Below are positions 51,899-60,808 of a DNA stretch of 64,000 nucleotides, piece by piece (positions within the stretch are counted from its first letter, which is position 1; every line of letters begins with the position of its first letter). Source of the DNA: Cytophagales bacterium (GTDB taxonomy: Bacteria > Bacteroidota > Bacteroidia > Cytophagales > Cyclobacteriaceae); NCBI GenBank assembly GCA_017303795.1, contig JAFLBR010000004.1, forward strand, positions 62,001-126,000, read 5' to 3'. Made by a program: the position numbers and the translations under genes. The notes under the pieces were generated by a model. It was not told the origin of the DNA. It saw only the letters and a list, made by a program, of their open reading frames with translations, and did not search any database.

Positions 51899-52354
51899 AT
51901 GAAAGCTCTTCAATTCTTACTCATCTTCACTGTAAGCTTAACCGCTTGTACATCAAAGTCAAACACAGCACAAGTTTTTTCAAATGATGAAGGAGCAATT
52001 CAAGGTTACGATCCTGTAGCTTATTTCACGCAATCGCAATCGGTAAAAGGCTCAAAAGAATTTTCGTTTACGCATGCCGATCAAACCTGGTATTTCGCTT
52101 CCGCAGAAAATCTTGAAGTGTTTAAGAGTAACCCCGAAAAATATGCGCCTCAATTTGGTGGCTATTGTGCGTATGGCATGAGCCGCGGTTACAAGGCCAA
52201 AACCGAACCCGATGCCTGGACTATTGTGAATGGTAAACTATACCTAAACTACAATACCGATGTGCGCAACATCTGGAATGAAAAGCAGAGTGAGTTTATT
52301 GAGAAGGCTACTACCAACTGGCCTTCAGTAAAGGAAAGTAAGTTTGAAGAATAG
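51899..52354 (+). CDS. YHS domain lipoprotein
   Basis: A 151-residue lipoprotein (LTAC, Cys17) with one YHS domain, related to the secreted protein at 4598-5044. Matches: GYDPVAYFTQSQSVKGSKEF, WYFASAENLEVFKSNPEKYA and FGGYCAYGMSRG with the domain Cys. Probably a metal-binding envelope protein; role unknown. Confidence 0.85.
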   Translation: MKALQFLLIFTVSLTACTSKSNTAQVFSNDEGAIQGYDPVAYFTQSQSVKGSKEFSFTHADQTWYFASAENLEVFKSNPEKYAPQFGGYCAYGMSRGYKAKTEPDAWTIVNGKLYLNYNTDVRNIWNEKQSEFIEKATTNWPSVKESKFEE

Positions 52355-52357
52355 AGA

Positions 52358-52879
52358 TCAATCTTTAGGTACATGCTCCCGCACACATAATAAATCACAA
52401 ATTAACTTTTCGGTTCTGTTTAATTGGACGATGAGTAAGGCTGTTGGGATAAGGCTGAATACACAAACCCATCCTATTAACCCTTGGACATCAGTCCAAT
52501 CGTTCTGAACAATGAACGTAGTTAACATGAGGATGGGAACTAAATAAGTGAATAAGAGGAATATTGCAGAAACCCACGATAATCCAACCTTAACCTCAAT
52601 TCTTGTTTTGTTTCCATCAACAGACACTTCTCCATGAATGAAGATGTCAAAAAAATTTCCTTCCAAAATTCTGAATGGAAGAAAGGAGTTAGTTCGCAAA
52701 ATCTTGAAAGTCCCGTTACCACTATCTATTATACCAACCCAAGGCTTATTCGTCTCTACCGTTAGGTTTCCAAACAAAGGATTTTCAAGTGCAGTATCTC
52801 TTTCTACATCTAAAAGTATGAGTTTGAATACATCTTTGTAGCTGTTTTCGCTTTCATAGGTTCGCGTCCTTAAAGTCAT
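52358..52879 (-). CDS. Hypothetical two-span membrane protein
   Basis: A 173-residue protein of unknown function with a soluble N-terminal half and two helices (about residues 105-123 and 133-152). AT-rich codon use; convergent with the YHS lipoprotein gene, 3 bases apart. No family recognised. Confidence 0.6.
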   Translation of the reverse strand: MTLRTRTYESENSYKDVFKLILLDVERDTALENPLFGNLTVETNKPWVGIIDSGNGTFKILRTNSFLPFRILEGNFFDIFIHGEVSVDGNKTRIEVKVGLSWVSAIFLLFTYLVPILMLTTFIVQNDWTDVQGLIGWVCVFSLIPTALLIVQLNRTEKLICDLLCVREHVPKD

Positions 52880-52905
52880 AATTTATTCTTGCCAACCATC
52901 TGTCT

Positions 52906-54636
52906 TCAATACCTCCAGCTTTTGGTATCCGCTCCTTTAGGCGCACTCTCTTGTATCCGTTTTAAAATCTTTGGCAGGTACATGGTGTTGTACCGCAACC
53001 GCGAAACGTAGTTTGGGTTTTGCTGGTCGCCATTCCAGCAATGTTCCGCTCGGTCGCCATAATCTACTTCGCCTTTGTAAAATGGGTTTTGTGTTTTCTT
53101 CAGAAAATCTTCCATCAGATACACGGCATTGTTCAGGTAATAATTATCCATATCACCACAGTAAATATGAATCTTCCCTTCCAGCTTGGGGCCTAATGTT
53201 TTCCAATCGCGCTCTAATATGTAACGCAAATCGTAATTTTCTTTCCAATATTCGGCTACACTCTTATCAATCTCTCCGGTTTCTTTGTTAAAAATTCTTT
53301 TGGGGTAGCCATCTTCACCTTGTGGTGAATACACCGACTCCCAGATATCCCACTGTTGGCCACTACGCGATTTTGTTCCGAGGGCTAATTCATAATGATT
53401 AGATTCTTCCATGGTATTTTGAATCTGCCCTAAATAATTGCGATGTGCCGGGCGCGGAAGTTTTTTAAAATCGCTTTCGTACCAATAGGCATTTTGGTCT
53501 TTGTAAATATCCACCAGACAATACGCGCGAAAGTCAATCGGATCGGGACAAGCCGCAAAACATCCATTAAAATCATCGGGGTAAAACATCTGCACGGCCA
53601 ATGCTTCCCAGCCACCAGTTGAACCGCCATAGGTAAAGCGGGCCCAGCCTTCGCCAATACCTCTAAATTGTTTTTCAATTTCCGGAACCAACTCTTTCAT
53701 AATCGCATCCCCGTAAGGGCCAAGGTTGGCTGAGTTTACTGCATACGAATCATCGTAATACGGATTGGCATGTTGTATTTCAATTATTAAGAAACGTGGA
53801 AAGTTTTTGCTCGTCCATTGTTTGTAAAAATTGTATGCTTCCTGTTTTTGAAATTTGTTGTAGCCATAAATACCAAAGCGGGCGGCATAATCAGTGGTGT
53901 CCATATCGGCTGGTGGTGGTTCTGTGCTAAAGCCACCAAAGTCGCTGGGGAAATGCCCATGGTAAATCATAAGCGGATATTTTGCTTCCGGATGTTCATC
54001 AAAACCTTCAGGCACCAATACATGTGCGCCCAAATACATAGGCTTGCCCCAAAACTCAGTCAACAACTTGCTCTGTATTTTAATGTGCTTTACATATTTG
54101 GAATCTTGCGGTTCTTCAATCGGGGCAATTTTCTGATCCATAGAAAGTTTTATCGTTTCTTTCTTTGCGGGATCTATGGATACTTTAAGCGGAGTGCTGT
54201 AAAAGTTTCCGGGCTTGCGGTTCCATTGCTGACCTTCGCCCTGATCGGGCGGAAGTTTTACGGTGTGTCCTGTTTTAAGATTGAACGTTTCGTAACGGTT
54301 AATCAGCGCCTGCACATAATATTCGCCAGCCGGAATATCTTTTATAAATCGTTTCGGGAAACCAAACGCATTTTCTGCATTCACTATAATTTCCTGGCCG
54401 GGCTGCATGCCTTCCACATCAATTCCAAAAACAAGTTGTGTGGTTAAGCCATCGTTTATCTGAAAGCGCGGCTCCGATTTATCATTATTGGCCAGCAACA
54501 ATAACAAGCGGCCATCTTGTGCCTGCTCGCTCAGCTCCTTAGTGAATGAAATTGTAAACGTTAATGGTGAGGCTGGCTGATTTTGCTCGCAACTAAGCAA
54601 AAGTAACAGCAGAAAAACCGATAGGGCTGATTTCAT
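52906..54636 (-). CDS. Esterase-like lipoprotein (alpha/beta hydrolase fold)
   Basis: A 576-residue lipoprotein (LLSC, Cys16) with a beta-rich N-terminal region (about 25-170) and a C-terminal esterase-D-like domain (about 180-576). The nucleophile is in YGGSTGGWEALAV, the His in the C-terminal region DRAEHCWNGD. Faces the outside of the cell; may cleave acyl esters from sugars or siderophores. Exact substrate is not recognised. Confidence 0.78.
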   Translation of the reverse strand: MKSALSVFLLLLLLSCEQNQPASPLTFTISFTKELSEQAQDGRLLLLLANNDKSEPRFQINDGLTTQLVFGIDVEGMQPGQEIIVNAENAFGFPKRFIKDIPAGEYYVQALINRYETFNLKTGHTVKLPPDQGEGQQWNRKPGNFYSTPLKVSIDPAKKETIKLSMDQKIAPIEEPQDSKYVKHIKIQSKLLTEFWGKPMYLGAHVLVPEGFDEHPEAKYPLMIYHGHFPSDFGGFSTEPPPADMDTTDYAARFGIYGYNKFQKQEAYNFYKQWTSKNFPRFLIIEIQHANPYYDDSYAVNSANLGPYGDAIMKELVPEIEKQFRGIGEGWARFTYGGSTGGWEALAVQMFYPDDFNGCFAACPDPIDFRAYCLVDIYKDQNAYWYESDFKKLPRPAHRNYLGQIQNTMEESNHYELALGTKSRSGQQWDIWESVYSPQGEDGYPKRIFNKETGEIDKSVAEYWKENYDLRYILERDWKTLGPKLEGKIHIYCGDMDNYYLNNAVYLMEDFLKKTQNPFYKGEVDYGDRAEHCWNGDQQNPNYVSRLRYNTMYLPKILKRIQESAPKGADTKSWRY

Positions 54637-54796
54637 GTATGCATGATTAATGTAAGGAAGATATGCTGAATCTCGCTTTTAAGCAAAGAAGTTTCAACAA
54701 GCGGTAATTTGATTGGGATAAGCTTTTCGTAAAGCCAGCTTTTGACTTCTTACAAATGGATAAGGTTATTATATTGCACACGCTTTAAAGCCCGCC

Positions 54797-55174
54797 ATGA
54801 CGATATACCTGGTAGAAGACGATACGATCTACGCTGAGTTTATAAAAAAATCTCTTAATGGGGATGGTCGTGTGTTTTCTGTTTTCCACTCTGCAGAAGA
54901 AGGGTTGCCCGCTTTGCAAAAAGCACTACCCGATGTGCTGATTATCGATTACAAGTTACCAGGCATAAGCGGCATTGATTTGTACGAAAAAATTAAACCG
55001 CGCCTTAAAGAAGAGAACAAAGTAATTATGCTTAGTTCGCTGGAAGATGGCAACATGGTGCTCAACTTTATACAGCGCGGTGTGCGCGATTATGTTATTA
55101 AAGATGAGAATGTAGTGGATTCGTTGCTGGCCGTATTGAACGGAAGCGAAGACGATTACTACCTGTTTAATTAA
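54797..55174 (+). CDS. Single-domain response regulator
   Basis: A 125-residue CheY-like receiver with intact chemistry: acidic pair in YLVEDDTIY, phospho-Asp in VLIIDYKLPGISG, Ser switch in IMLSSLEDG and Lys in YVIKDENVV. No output domain. Its 3' end overlaps the oppositely oriented histidine kinase gene by 8 bases, so the two probably form a pair. Confidence 0.92.
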   Translation: MTIYLVEDDTIYAEFIKKSLNGDGRVFSVFHSAEEGLPALQKALPDVLIIDYKLPGISGIDLYEKIKPRLKEENKVIMLSSLEDGNMVLNFIQRGVRDYVIKDENVVDSLLAVLNGSEDDYYLFN

Positions 55175-56069
55175 TTGCGATTTTCTGGTTCTCTTTTTTT
55201 AGGAGTTCTCCCGTACCCTTATCCAGTTTTACAGTAAAAGTGGTACCGACACCTTCTTCGCTTTCGCAGATAATTTCGCTGCCCATTTTTTCAACCAGCG
55301 CTTTCACAATAGATAAACCAAGGCCAGTAGAGCTTTCGCCACCGGTAGGGCGAGCGGATAGGCGTTGAAACTTACGGTACAAATTCTTTTGGTCTTCTTT
55401 GGTAATACCAGGCCCTTCATCTTTCACTTTTACCAGAAACTTATCACCAACTTCTTCAATGGAAACAAAAATGTTTTTTCCTTCCGGAGAAAACTTTAGC
55501 GCGTTTGAAATCAGGTTTTCAAAAATGCGATTGAGGTACATTTTATCAGCCAGCACAATGGCCTGTGCAGGAGGCTCAAAATGAATTTGAATTTTCTTTT
55601 TCACCGCCAGCGTGCGATAGTTTTTAACCAATGAGCCAACCGTGTGGCTCAGGTTAAGGTTTTCTGGTGTATGATCAATCCCTTGATCTTCCAGCCTGCG
55701 GTTGTCCAACAGGTTGCGAATCATGCTCAAGCCATCAGCGACAATCTGGTGAATCTTACCCAAGTACTCGCGCTGCTCTTCTGTTAGATTTTCGTTGGTA
55801 AGTTCCATCAACTGGATGAGGGCGAAAATGCGATTGAAAGGCCCCTTCAAATCGTGCGACACCAGACCAATGAGTTGCTGTTTTTCATGCACCAGATCGC
55901 CAACTTCTTTGTTGCGCTTTTCCTGCTCTTGTATCTGCCGCTTTATCTCGCGGCTTTGCACCAGAATGAGTTTGTTTTTTTGCTTCAGTTTAAGATAGGC
56001 GCGCACCTGAAGTACAATTACAACCAGCAAAAGGCCAATTAAAACTGAAATCAGGGTTTCCATATTCAT
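55167..56069 (-). CDS. Sensor histidine kinase
   Basis: A 300-residue histidine kinase: one N-terminal membrane helix (about 5-24), a coiled-coil linker, HisKA with the phospho-His in LVSHDLKGPFNRI and HATPase with ENLISNALKFSPEGK, KDEGPGITKED and GGESSTGLGLSIVKAL. No large sensor domain, so it probably senses through the membrane or a partner. Overlaps the response-regulator gene by 8 bases in a tail-to-tail fashion. Confidence 0.92.
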   Translation of the reverse strand: MNMETLISVLIGLLLVVIVLQVRAYLKLKQKNKLILVQSREIKRQIQEQEKRNKEVGDLVHEKQQLIGLVSHDLKGPFNRIFALIQLMELTNENLTEEQREYLGKIHQIVADGLSMIRNLLDNRRLEDQGIDHTPENLNLSHTVGSLVKNYRTLAVKKKIQIHFEPPAQAIVLADKMYLNRIFENLISNALKFSPEGKNIFVSIEEVGDKFLVKVKDEGPGITKEDQKNLYRKFQRLSARPTGGESSTGLGLSIVKALVEKMGSEIICESEEGVGTTFTVKLDKGTGELLKKENQKIAIN

Positions 56070-56178
56070 TTTACCTGAAACGACTAACGTGTTTCAATTA
56101 TTTCTAACAGGTAAATGTAATGGTTTTGGCAAAGTTGTGCCATCACCTGAATGGGTTCATTTCTTCACTCTGATTTTT

Positions 56179-56631
56179 TTACAGTCGAATGCGCATTTCT
56201 TCGCGGTGTTTAACCGGAACTTTTACGGTTATGCCATGCACAGCTACTCGTACAAAGCCAATGTATTGAACTTCGTATTTTTTTCCACCCAAAAGGTTTT
56301 TTATGGTATCCAGCAATCCTAATTCTTTCAACGAAAGTGTTGCCTGAAGGGGAACCATAAAATCTGATCGGGGTGAAATTTTTAACTTCATCTTCTGTCG
56401 CACCTCTGCCGAAAGTTTTCCATCTACCAACACATCTACATGAATTTCTTTGAGCTTCATGCCCATTGCATTGGGGTTATGGAAATAAGCTTTGGCTAGT
56501 AACTCCGGGTTGTTGCTGCTACCCACCTGCACCTCCACATTTTTAATTCCTTTAAACACAATGTCTTCCTTCGGTGCGCATGCCTGCATCACTAAAAATA
56601 GAATCACAAATACTTTAATTCCTTTGCTCAT
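56179..56631 (-). CDS. LEA type 2 family lipoprotein
   Basis: A 150-residue lipoprotein (MQAC, Cys18 of the chosen start) with an LEA-2/WHy domain: a beta sandwich also seen in desiccation-linked proteins. Strands such as VEVQVGSSNNPELLAKAYFH and MKLKEIHVDVLVDG are typical. ATG at 56631 (MSKGIKV) was chosen over 56670 because it gives a proper signal. Function unknown, envelope. Confidence 0.75.
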   Translation of the reverse strand: MSKGIKVFVILFLVMQACAPKEDIVFKGIKNVEVQVGSSNNPELLAKAYFHNPNAMGMKLKEIHVDVLVDGKLSAEVRQKMKLKISPRSDFMVPLQATLSLKELGLLDTIKNLLGGKKYEVQYIGFVRVAVHGITVKVPVKHREEMRIRL

Positions 56632-56678
56632 ATGCTCCAAAGTTAAGTTCTGCATGTAAATTCGCACCACTTATTTTT

Positions 56679-57299
56679 ATGTTGTTCACCGATAAACTAA
56701 ATCAACTTGTAGATGGCCTTGCCGATAACGGTTATGCCGTTATTGATGATTTTTTGTTGCCCGATGAAGTAAACGCCATTCTTCAACTGGACGAATTTCA
56801 AACCGGATTGTTACAATTTAAAAAGGCAGGCATTGGCCACCAGCAGGAAAAACAAATTAACGAAGGTATTCGGGGCGATTATATTCAATGGGTTGATCGC
56901 ACTACAGCAAAGCCCGCTTTACAGGTTTATCTGGAGAAACTCAATACAGTAATCGGGTTTGTAAACCAAACGTTATATCTAAGCCTGAAAGATTACGAAG
57001 TACATCTTACACAATATCCCCCAGGTGCTTTTTACAAGCGGCATCTCGATCAGTTTAAAAAAGATGATCATCGAAAGCTCTCCGCAATCTGTTACCTCAA
57101 TACCAACTGGAAAGTCGATGAAGGCGGGCAACTTCGGTTGTATCTGGAAAATGAAACAAAAGATATTTTACCAGAAGCAGGTCGGTTGGTTTGCTTTCGC
57201 AGCGATTTACTGGAGCATGAAGTTTTACCAGCCTCGCGCCCAAGATTAAGCCTTACGGGTTGGCTGCTCGATCAGCATGGGGATTTACGGCATCTTTAA
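56679..57299 (+). CDS. 2OG-Fe(II) oxygenase (prolyl-hydroxylase-like)
   Basis: A 206-residue Fe(II)/2-oxoglutarate dioxygenase. The iron ligands are visible as HxD in YKRHLDQF (about residues 115-122) and the distal His in LLEHEVLPASR; the 2OG-binding Arg follows in RPRLSLTGW. Related to EGL-9/PHD-like hydroxylases of bacteria, which can hydroxylate proteins such as EF-Tu. Target is not known here. Confidence 0.88.
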   Translation: MLFTDKLNQLVDGLADNGYAVIDDFLLPDEVNAILQLDEFQTGLLQFKKAGIGHQQEKQINEGIRGDYIQWVDRTTAKPALQVYLEKLNTVIGFVNQTLYLSLKDYEVHLTQYPPGAFYKRHLDQFKKDDHRKLSAICYLNTNWKVDEGGQLRLYLENETKDILPEAGRLVCFRSDLLEHEVLPASRPRLSLTGWLLDQHGDLRHL

Positions 57300-57346
57300 A
57301 CTTCAATAAACTTCACTTTATAGACCTGATTCAACCCTCAAATCAA

Positions 57347-57354
57347 TATTTTTG
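57347..57354 (+). promoter_or_regulatory. -7 box for fumC
   Basis: TATTTTTG matches TAnnTTTG, 26 bases before the fumC ATG. Confidence 0.45.
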
Positions 57355-57380
57355 CTTACTGAGATAAATAACTAAACAAT

Positions 57381-58766
57381 ATGAGCTACCGCATAGAAAA
57401 AGACACCATGGGCGAAGTACAAGTGCCAGCCGATAAATACTGGGGCGCACAAACCGAACGCTCGCGCAACAATTTTAAAATCGGGCCCGAAGCCAGCATG
57501 CCCAAAGAAATTATCTATGCATTTGGCTACCTTAAAAAAGCTGCGGCTATCACCAACTTTGAATTAGGTGTGCTTGCTGCCGATAAGAAAGACTTAATCG
57601 CCAAAGCATGCGATGAAATTATTGCCGGCAAGTTGGACGATCAGTTTCCGCTTGTAATCTGGCAAACTGGTTCGGGTACACAAAGCAATATGAACGCAAA
57701 CGAAGTAATTGCGTATCGCGCCCATGTATTAAGCGGTGGCAAATTGACTGACGAGAAAAAAGTATTGCACCCAAATGATGATGTAAACAAATCGCAAAGC
57801 AGCAACGATACCTTCCCCACAGCCATGCACATTGCTTCTTACAAGCAAGTGGTGGAAGTTACCCTTCCGGGGATGAAGAAACTACGCGATACGCTGGCGA
57901 AAAAATCGGCTGAGTATAAAAATATTGTGAAGACGGGCCGCACCCACTTTATGGATGCCACACCACTTACGTTGGGCCAGGAGTTTGGTGGTTATGTACA
58001 ACAGATTGATAACAGCATCAAAGCTATTAACAATGCATTGGAGGCCGTAAAAGAATTGGCCTTGGGCGGAACAGCCGTAGGCACTGGACTTAACACACCC
58101 AAAGGGTACGATGTGTTGGTAGCGAAACACATTGCCACACTTACAGGCTATCCGTTTATAACGGCACCCAATAAGTTTGAAGCGTTAGCCGCACATGATG
58201 CCATGGTTGAATTAAGCGGTGCATTAAAACGTGCGGCTGTATCGTTAATGAAAGTAGGTAACGACATCCGCATGTTAAGCTCGGGCCCGCGCTCGGGTAT
58301 TGGTGAAATTATTATTCCCGATAACGAACCCGGCTCTTCTATTATGCCCGGCAAAGTAAACCCTACACAACCCGAAGCTTTGACTATGGTGTGTGCACAG
58401 GTTATGGGTAACGATGTAGCTGTATCTATTGGTGGTTCAAATGGTCACTTCGAATTGAATGTATTCAAACCTGTTATTGCTGCTAACGTATTGCAATCGG
58501 CACGTTTGATTGGCGATGCCTGTGTTTCGTTTAATGATAAATGTGCAGTGGGTATAGAACCAAATCTTTCTATCATTAAACAACACATGGAAAACTCGCT
58601 GATGTTGGTAACATCACTCAATACCCACATTGGCTACGAGAATGCTGCCAAGATTGCCAAGACAGCGCACAAAGAAAATAAAACCTTGCGCGAAGCTGCT
58701 ATTGAACTGGGGCTTGTAACCAGTGCTCAGTTTGATGAGTGGGTTAGGCCGGAGAAGATGGTTTAG
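57381..58766 (+). CDS. fumC: Class II fumarate hydratase
   Basis: A 461-residue class II fumarase converting fumarate to malate in the TCA cycle. Motifs: [49 protein letters not shown] and the signature [19 protein letters not shown]. Iron-sulfur-independent. Length is typical. A small TM gene follows 31 bases downstream. Confidence 0.97.
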   Translation: MSYRIEKDTMGEVQVPADKYWGAQTERSRNNFKIGPEASMPKEIIYAFGYLKKAAAITNFELGVLAADKKDLIAKACDEIIAGKLDDQFPLVIWQTGSGTQSNMNANEVIAYRAHVLSGGKLTDEKKVLHPNDDVNKSQSSNDTFPTAMHIASYKQVVEVTLPGMKKLRDTLAKKSAEYKNIVKTGRTHFMDATPLTLGQEFGGYVQQIDNSIKAINNALEAVKELALGGTAVGTGLNTPKGYDVLVAKHIATLTGYPFITAPNKFEALAAHDAMVELSGALKRAAVSLMKVGNDIRMLSSGPRSGIGEIIIPDNEPGSSIMPGKVNPTQPEALTMVCAQVMGNDVAVSIGGSNGHFELNVFKPVIAANVLQSARLIGDACVSFNDKCAVGIEPNLSIIKQHMENSLMLVTSLNTHIGYENAAKIAKTAHKENKTLREAAIELGLVTSAQFDEWVRPEKMV

Positions 58767-58797
58767 AAACTTTATTAGACTTAGGAAGGAACAAATC

Positions 58798-59181
58798 ATG
58801 AAGTCAAAGAAACAAACCACTAAAAATCCACAACCGACTGGATTAAGAAATTATTTTCAAGTTGAAGGGAAATCTTATAGGATTGGCGTTGGTACTTTCT
58901 GGGTTGTATTACCTTTAATATGTGGTTTTGCCTTCTTTCTTGGAAGTAAAAAGTTTGATTTAGAAAAGATCAATCTTGCAGAGCAAAAGCAAGAATTGGA
59001 GAATAGAATAAAAGCTCAAGAAAATACAATTAAGTATTTACGTCATAATTCAGATTCATCATTAAATATTTTGGGACATATGCCTTATGATGAGATGACA
59101 TTAGATTCAATGTCGTTTAGAAAGGTTCAAACTACAATCGAGAATGCTGGTGCGGCTTTATCTTTAAATAAGTCAAGGTAA
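58798..59181 (+). CDS. Hypothetical single-span protein with coiled coil
   Basis: A 127-residue protein: short basic N-terminus, one helix (about 35-50, FWVVLPLICGFAFFLG) and a coiled coil (about 60-85). AGGAAGGA lies 7 bases before the ATG, a rare SD-like sequence in this genome. AT-rich; no family recognised. Lies in the same direction as fumC. Confidence 0.6.
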   Translation: MKSKKQTTKNPQPTGLRNYFQVEGKSYRIGVGTFWVVLPLICGFAFFLGSKKFDLEKINLAEQKQELENRIKAQENTIKYLRHNSDSSLNILGHMPYDEMTLDSMSFRKVQTTIENAGAALSLNKSR

Positions 59182-59309
59182 TTGGCTCAGTCCCGACAAA
59201 CTGTTGATTCAACCCGACTACTAACTCCTACAAAAGCCCATCATAATCACCAATTCCAATTATTTTCTTACTTTTAACCTCAGATTAAACCAACACAACC
59301 AAATTTAAA

Positions 59310-59942
59310 ATGAAAACTAAAGTTGCACTCCTTTGCCTGGCGCTGATTTTTTCCGGCATGCAAGTTTTCGCCCAACTCTCTAAAGCAGAGAAGAAGGAAT
59401 GGAAAAAGAAAGCCAAAGAATACGCCAAGAACCCGTCTAACTTAAAGACGTTTACCGAAGCCAAACAAGTTGCCGACACTGATAACTCGTCACTGAAAGG
59501 TCAGGTAAGTACCCTCAACAGCCAGATCAGCCAGAAGAACACCCGCATTGCTGAGTTAGAAGATCAACTCTCGCGCATGCGTGGCGATTTAACTTCGGCT
59601 AAAGCCGAACTGGAACAACTTAAAGCTGCACCTCCGGCAAACTCTATGGACTTTTCAAAGGGCGTAGTGTTTAAAGTGCAGATCGGAGCTTTCAAAAACA
59701 AAGACCTGAGCAAGTACTTCGAAAACAACCCCAACTTTGGTGGCGAAGCTACTGACAAGGGCGAGCAGAAGTTTACCATCGGTATCTTCCGCGATTATTG
59801 GGAAGCCGACAAATTCAAAAAATACATGCGTGAAATGGGTGTAAAAGATGCCTGGATTGTTCCTTTCAAAGACGGTCAGCGTGTAGAAATTAAAGATGTA
59901 TTGGAAGGCGTAGTTGCCGAAAAAGAAGCATCGGGTAAATAA
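59310..59942 (+). CDS. Coiled-coil envelope protein with SPOR-like domain
   Basis: A 210-residue exported protein with signal peptide (about 1-21, ending VFAQ), a coiled coil (about 50-105, TLNSQISQKNTRIAELEDQL) and a C-terminal SPOR-like beta-alpha domain (KVQIGAFKNKDLSKYF, FTIGIFRDYWEADKFKKYM). SPOR domains bind septal peptidoglycan lacking stem peptides. It ends with a good terminator. Role in cell-wall or division is likely. Confidence 0.78.
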   Translation: MKTKVALLCLALIFSGMQVFAQLSKAEKKEWKKKAKEYAKNPSNLKTFTEAKQVADTDNSSLKGQVSTLNSQISQKNTRIAELEDQLSRMRGDLTSAKAELEQLKAAPPANSMDFSKGVVFKVQIGAFKNKDLSKYFENNPNFGGEATDKGEQKFTIGIFRDYWEADKFKKYMREMGVKDAWIVPFKDGQRVEIKDVLEGVVAEKEASGK

Positions 59943-59960
59943 TACCGGTATGTTTCTTGC

Positions 59961-59995
59961 AGAAAGGCTCCGTTACACGGGGCCTTTCTTATTTT
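59961..59995 (+). terminator. Terminator after the SPOR-like gene
   Basis: AGAAAGGCTCCGT/ACGGGGCCTTTCT, a 13-bp stem with one G-U pair, followed by TTATTTT. Confidence 0.85.
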
Positions 59996-60013
59996 AACCC
60001 CGATTTCTATTCT

Positions 60014-60021
60014 TATTTTTG
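60014..60021 (+). promoter_or_regulatory. -7-like box, almost touching the next start
   Basis: TATTTTTG matches TAnnTTTG, only 4 bases before the ATG at 60026; the transcript would be leaderless. Confidence 0.35.
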
Positions 60022-60025
60022 TCCG

Positions 60026-60805
60026 ATGTTGAAATTGGTGTGTGGTATTTTTCTGAGTGTGATTAGTCTAAGTGTTACCGCTCAGATTCGTCTTGATAAA
60101 CTGGTACTAAAGCCCGGACAGCATTTCACTATTGAAGGTTCAGACATTCTGGTGGTGGATACCCTTGTGATGGGCGATTCTTCGCGCATTATTCTTAACA
60201 GGGCTAAAGCCGATGATTACATTCACGCGCGTATTGCCCGCATTGGCAAAGGTTGCTCCATAGAAGGCAGTGGTAAAAGAGGAACCGATGGAACTAACGG
60301 TCCAAATGGTGCAGATCAACTAAGCCCGTGCCGGCAAGCAAACCCCGGAGCCGATGCCAATGATGGAACCTCTGGCGAAACCGGAAGCAACTTATTTATT
60401 TATTCCGATGACATTCAGATAGAAGGATCGTTAACCATTAACCTGAACGGGGGCGATGGTGGTGATGGTGGCGATGGCGGGCAAGGTGGTGGCGGTGGCC
60501 CTGGTACACGAGTATGTCCTGGGGGCGATGGCGGACAAGGCGGAAGTGGCATGCGTGGTGGCAATGGGGGCGATGGCGGAAACCTTACTATTCAATGCAA
60601 GCGCTGCCCCGATTATCAGGTGTGGTTGGGAAGCAAATTATACATAAAAAATTATGGTGGCTTTGGAGGTGTTGGTGGCGAAGCGGGCCGCGGTGGTTTG
60701 GCGGGCTTAGGACCGTTGCGCGATGGTCGCAACGGAATAAGAGGCAGCCATGGCGAAGAAGGTGTGGCCGGTAAAAATGGTATCGTTACCTTCAACCGGA
60801 ATTAA
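60026..60805 (+). CDS. Secreted glycine-rich repeat protein
   Basis: A 259-residue exported protein with signal peptide (about 1-18, ending VTAQ), a beta-rich front part (about 19-95) and a Gly-rich second half of GGDG/GGxG repeats (about 95-250), collagen-like in composition but not strict Gly-X-Y. A Cys-x-x-Cys pair lies between repeat blocks (QCKRCPD). Ends 3 bases before recJ. Probably a surface or matrix protein; unknown. Confidence 0.72.
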   Translation: MLKLVCGIFLSVISLSVTAQIRLDKLVLKPGQHFTIEGSDILVVDTLVMGDSSRIILNRAKADDYIHARIARIGKGCSIEGSGKRGTDGTNGPNGADQLSPCRQANPGADANDGTSGETGSNLFIYSDDIQIEGSLTINLNGGDGGDGGDGGQGGGGGPGTRVCPGGDGGQGGSGMRGGNGGDGGNLTIQCKRCPDYQVWLGSKLYIKNYGGFGGVGGEAGRGGLAGLGPLRDGRNGIRGSHGEEGVAGKNGIVTFNRN

Positions 60806-60808
60806 GAC

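Noticed and set aside
60456-60774. Overlapping ORFs inside the glycine-rich gene
   Set aside because: They are reading-frame shadows of the GGDG repeats; their composition (Trp, Arg, Val runs) reflects the repeat DNA.
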